Assembly (NCBI GenBank): GCA_011800805.1 | Contig: MPNW01000045.1 | Location: 39,051-103,050 of the forward strand | From: Hirudo medicinalis | Lineage: Eukaryota; Annelida; Clitellata; Hirudinida; Hirudinidae | DNA: 64,000 nt | Direction of reading: 5' to 3' | Shown: piece by piece, positions 57,301-64,000 of the stretch | How the letters are laid out: the number at the start of each line of letters is the position of its first letter | Numbering within the stretch: position 1 is the first letter of the stretch | The notes under the pieces: model-generated | The model's input: only the letters and a program-made list of their open reading frames with translations | The model's database searches: none | Told to the model about the DNA's origin: nothing | Translations under genes and position numbers: made by a program

Positions 57301-60042
57301 GGGTTTTTTGTTCCTGGATTTCCAAAACTCTTGAGATACCAGGAACATTTCAACAAAGTTCTTAAGAAATTTCTGCCAAAGATCAAAAAGCATTTGGTAA
57401 ATGGTTTATTTATGCTTGATGAAATTTATTCATCTCTTGTTGTCTCATCACTTCCAATCATAAAGCTGAGATTTGAAGACTACTTCCTTTATTCACAATG
57501 AGTTACAAAAAGGAAAAATTATTATTATTGAATTTTTTCTGAAAATTCCTGATAATGATTTGAATTGAAATTTTAGGACAAGAATGAAATGTATCCAACC
57601 CTTTATTCTGTCAAATGGTTTCTGCAGTGCTTCTTAGACAGGGTCAGTGAGGAAGATGATGATAATAATGATGATGGGCCTGGGTGATGGATTAATATCT
57701 GTTGTTTCATATCAAATCAAATTTGTTTGGAAGCGGTGATGTTAATTATTGTAGACTCCATTTTCTCTGACTTTGAGATTCTGGGACATTTATGTGATGG
57801 AAGGGGAGGCAGTTCTCATTGCCATGGCACTCACCATCATCAAACTTCATAGAAGTATGAATATGTTGATAATGGTATTAATACCAATAGTGATATTTTA
57901 TTAAAGTATATATCTAATTGAACTGCTATTGTATCATCTTGACTCCCACAGTTTCTCAAATGCATTTCAGATTTAATTCCTAAAAATTTCTTTCCAGCTT
58001 GCATTCTCAAGATGAACATGGAAGAGCTTATGGATTTTTTCCAAAACAAATTGGCAAGGGAGTTTGATCATTCAGATGATCACACCATTAATGTTCTCAG
58101 AACTACCTTAGAAGATTTGAGGAAGGCCAAGTTGGATATTCCTCCAGAAACAGAAGAAAGCCTAAAGCTTGAAAGACCTTCAAAGCCTCTTGGGGCATTT
58201 GAAACTCCAACAGTGGAACAGATGATCAATGAATTTGAAAAGGAGCATAAGTGTGAACTTGAAAGCTTGCCAGAAAGTGAAAGTAAGGCTGATGTTTGTG
58301 AGCCATCGAAATTAGGAATTAAATTGAGATCAAAAGCAAAACTGGAGATTCCTGCTGATGGCGGTCCTGATGTTATGCCTTCATCTATGACTCATAGATT
58401 TTCTCAAATGATTGATTTAGAAAGTGAAAGCGGAACTGGGGAGGATACATGGAGGGAAATGATGAGTGAGGTCACTGCAACCAGTGATAGGCACAGCTCT
58501 GAGACTTCGTTCACAGGCTCTGAATTCCCCTCACCAGGAATTTCTGCTTTATCTCCTTCTAGAAAACCTCAACTTCATCCACCAACGATCATCGACAGTG
58601 TTTCCTCATCCAACAAATCTCTCAACAAAGATTTAGTGCTCTACAGATATTGCAAAATGGAAAATAATATAGGGGATTCAAAGAAACTGAACCTGAGGTC
58701 AACTCCTGAAGAAGTTGGTCAAAAGTCAGTTCCATCAAGGTCTTCCTCTTCATCCTCAATTAACTCACAACCCCACCTCAGGGTTCACCAAAAGCATGCT
58801 TCAAAACAACAACAAAAGCTCTTGAATCGTGAACATAAAGATAAGAGTCTTTCCCAACTGCTCCAAGAACTAACTGACTTGATCCCCAAGTTGGGTCATG
58901 CTGAGGTTGACTCTTGCAAAACTTCATCAATACTAGTTCCACCACAAACAACTCCTGCAGCAGCACATCAAGAATATTTGTTGGACTCAGACTCTGAGCA
59001 TCATCATTCGCCAGTTGAGTCTCTTGTCATCTGCTCTCCTAGTTCCCCATTTAATAGCTCTCCAAACTCTGAAATGCCTTGGCTGAGTAACATATCTCCT
59101 ATAACAACCTCACCCCTGAATGTTTCAAATCTAAATCAATTCGAATCCAAAACCAACCTCAATATCTCACCCACTAAAAGAAGGGCTGTAGGTCCAAGGT
59201 CTAACCGTTCAGCCACAACAGTTTGCATTATGACTTCAGAGCCTTCCTGTTCTGAAAGTCTTCAATCAAGAGTCTTTAGAAACCCCTGTGAACCAGATGC
59301 CACTCGCTGTGGTTCATTAACCAATCTGGTGTCAGTGAGGTCAGTTATCCCATTGGTAAAGAATCAGGTAATTAAATCCAGTCAGAAAATTGGGGATATA
59401 AAAACCATCCCTATACAGCACATTCCCAGTAAAATTAAAACTATAGATGTTGAGGCAAACTCTGCCCCTCTTTCCTCTTCAAGTCTTACTTCATCAAGAG
59501 AATACTCTCGATTTGATTGGCCAAAACGTACTGTTTATTGGTCTCTAGACAACCAAATCACTTCTCCAAAGGCCAACACTTTTATGACCCCTATTCCTGT
59601 GTATCACATGCAGTCAATACCTGTTGTACCATTCAAGGCAGCATCTGTTGAGCCCACAAATGTAAATCTGTTACCTGTCTCCAAGGAGGGACACTTAGAG
59701 TCACTTTTCAAGTCAAACTTAGCACTAAATTATGTCAAGGCTGTGTGCACCTCTCCGAGTGAAACAACCAACATCAGTTTGAAAAAGGTGTCTCCTCTAG
59801 TTCTGCCCAAAAGTTTCAGTAAGAATCCAAAGGTTGCTTGTCAAAGTGGATTGACTGTTGGTCAAGCTAATGATATGTCCAAGCCTTTGGTAGAATTAAA
59901 TGTGTCTGGCTATACTTGTGATCAGCAGGCCACAAAAATCAAGGAATCAACCTTTGACACAACTTCAAAAAGTCACCATTGCTATGATCAAGGTGTTCAG
60001 AATGGTCCAATTGCAGAACAAAGTTCTCATCTATTCACCTGA
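51309..60042 (+). CDS. USP6NL: TBC-domain Rab GTPase-activating protein, USP6NL/RN-tre type, complete
   Basis: RN-tre stimulates GTP hydrolysis on endosomal and Golgi Rabs. Thirteen exons: 51309-51312, 51398-51480, 52327-52418, 53913-53943, 54238-54324, 54399-54506, 54583-54692, 54802-54916, 54972-55026, 57302-57396, 57577-57642, 57755-57854 and 57998-60042. The total is 2991 nt, 996 aa plus stop (human USP6NL is 828). The first coding exon is only ATGG, joined to give [10 protein letters not shown]; this fits phase and family but is short. The TBC domain covers about residues 100-330: [13 protein letters not shown], then VDLDVNRTF with the arginine finger, YCQGMSQ with the glutamine finger, and [12 protein letters not shown]. 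Both catalytic fingers are kept, so it should be active. After about residue 330 comes a Ser-rich, probably disordered tail encoded wholly in the last exon. The 2.3-kb intron 55027-57301 holds a Tc1 relic. Confidence 0.95.
52858..52940 (+). repeat. LINE/SINE 3'-tail-like repeat ending in (ATT)n
   Basis: GTAGGCGCCTCTGACGCTAT, AAATGGCGCATTATAAATTA and then a pure ATT run. The GGCGC...TATAAATTA...(ATT)n design matches the tail of the LINE at 24362 and typical CR1/L2 3' ends. No coding part was seen. It lies in an intron of the TBC gene. Confidence 0.6.
55200..55300. repeat. AAT-rich short repeats in a TBC-gene intron
   Basis: Two AATAAT runs (about 55233-55250 and 55265-55292) are separated by a TATATAAC stretch. 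No gene features. Confidence 0.8.
56330..56725 (-). mobile_element. Tc1/mariner transposase C-terminal relic
   Basis: On the minus strand, frames interrupted by stops and a shift give [15 protein letters not shown] (the second catalytic block, normally FQQDNAPxHxxK) and then [18 protein letters not shown] (normally LEWPAxSPDLNPIENLWG). The catalytic Asp of FQQD and the PADLN motif are still readable, but the frame is broken. The end motif at 56862-56879 lies nearby. Confidence 0.85.
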
Positions 60043-62797
<2,755 letters not shown>

Positions 62798-64000
62798 AGA
62801 TGAATCCTAAATAACTCTCTCATCACATCTTTCCACACTTTAGAGATTGCAAGCTTGCAGTGTGATGTAATTTCATTAACATAGTTCTACACGATCTGAG
62901 CTATCTCCTTGTCTTCCCCCTTTCTTAATTTCTGATTGCTTAAGACTCAAATAGCTTTTCGTCTTGATGAAACATGCAGTTTATTGGGGTGATGTGCACT
63001 AAAGTCAACCTTACTTTCGTATTTCTCATGTTTCTAATTCAATTTTTGAAGGTTACTCAAAATTGCAGATTAACTTCTAATTGGGCCATCAAGCTTCCAG
63101 TTGCATTAAGTTTACAGCTAAGACAATTAGTAAATTCTGTTAGTTAATTATTAATTAGTTAGAAGTATAGGCTGCACTTGCAATAAAAATTAAATTTTAA
63201 AATTAAAAAAATTCTGATCACTATTCTTTTCCTAGCATAACATTAAAGCCACTACCACTTATCCTGCCTATTGCAGGGTCAATTGAGTCAGTTTTTCACC
63301 TATTACCAAAATTCCCAGATTTTATTTTGCCAAAATGCAGGCTAACATGTAAACTCAGGCTAACAAATGATGCTGATTTTCCGCTAATGTATGCATGTTG
63401 AAAGCTAAACCCAAATTACTTTCTGAGCAATGTCTTGCACGGACTTTGTAAATATTACTGACTCGGGGGTGTTTCAACATGTTGCACACTTTTCCAAGAT
63501 AAGATTTCAACTAAGAAAGCATCTTTACAACACTCTTTATTCATTAAGAGATCATGTTAAGAAATTAATTCAGATTAAATGTCCAAATGGCACATTCAAA
63601 TATCCAGATGTGACATGCTTTGCATCATTAAGTTGCTCAAACCATAAACAGCTTGCATTAAGACAGACTTAAATAAATTCTCAATTTTGAATGCTCTGCC
63701 CTAGAATTACAGTTTCCTGCGGCTACATGAAAATATGACATGATAAGGGGCCGCAGTCATGCACAATATGCTCATAAATTCCCTAAACCAGGCATTCTAA
63801 ATGGGTTTGGCAAAATGTAGAAAAGTTGATTGTGGTTAACACTTTCTCCAAAAGTGCAGGATGTGTACATGCATTTAGAAATCTGTGAATTTCAAATATG
63901 ATATGACCCTGTATAATTACCTCAATTTATTCGTGAATGATGTTAAACTTGGAAATGAGGAACCATGTGGTACTGCAAAACATTACAATGGATGATAACC
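62798..64000. other. SKP1 3' UTR and downstream sequence
   Basis: The likely 3' UTR runs to a polyadenylation signal at 63182. Beyond it a plus frame at 63430-63672 (80 codons) matches nothing known to me. No exon of another gene was recognised up to the window end. Confidence 0.45.
63182..63187 (+). terminator. Candidate polyadenylation signal for SKP1
   Basis: AATAAA about 385 bases after the SKP1 stop codon, followed by AT-rich sequence. Confidence 0.5.

Overview
The window is animal nuclear DNA. It holds many short introns with GT/AG ends, a ciliary dynein gene, a tomosyn, an RBBP4, a SKP1, a neurobeachin-type protein, and decayed LINE, Tc1/mariner and hAT elements. The genome is AT-rich outside the exons. 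The repeats and the divergence of the proteins suggest an invertebrate, but I cannot name the phylum from sequence alone. All gene models come from reading splice sites and conserved protein blocks by eye. Exon phases were checked and agree along each main model.

Layout: (1) 0.2-9.8 kb, minus strand: 21 internal exons (about 954 codons) of a neurobeachin/LRBA-family gene, with ATC/GAT microsatellites through the introns and no 5' exons found. (2) 9.8-13.1 kb: a repeat-rich stretch with no recognisable exon. (3) 13.1-15.6 kb, minus: the first six exons (274 codons) of a DNAH6-like axonemal dynein heavy chain, then nothing more of the gene. (4) 17.3-21.0 kb, plus: a small four-helix protein that looks like a pentameric ligand-gated channel subunit without the cysteine loop. 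(5) 23.3-46.0 kb, plus: a complete tomosyn (STXBP5) gene of about 30 exons, whose introns hold most of the transposon relics. (6) 47.3-50.9 kb, minus: a complete RBBP4/7 gene, 15 exons and 425 aa. (7) 51.3-60.0 kb, plus: a complete TBC-domain Rab GAP of the USP6NL/RN-tre type, 996 aa, head to head with RBBP4 across about 440 bp. (8) 61.9-62.8 kb, plus: a complete SKP1, 162 aa.

The genes do not form one pathway. Tomosyn, the Rab GAP and the neurobeachin-type protein all act in membrane traffic, but this is probably coincidence. The oddest large-scale feature is at 9.8-13.1 kb, where two different minus-strand genes are each cut off and the repeat character of the DNA changes. This is either an assembly join or a genomic rearrangement. 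The oddest gene is the channel-like one at 17.3-21.0 kb.
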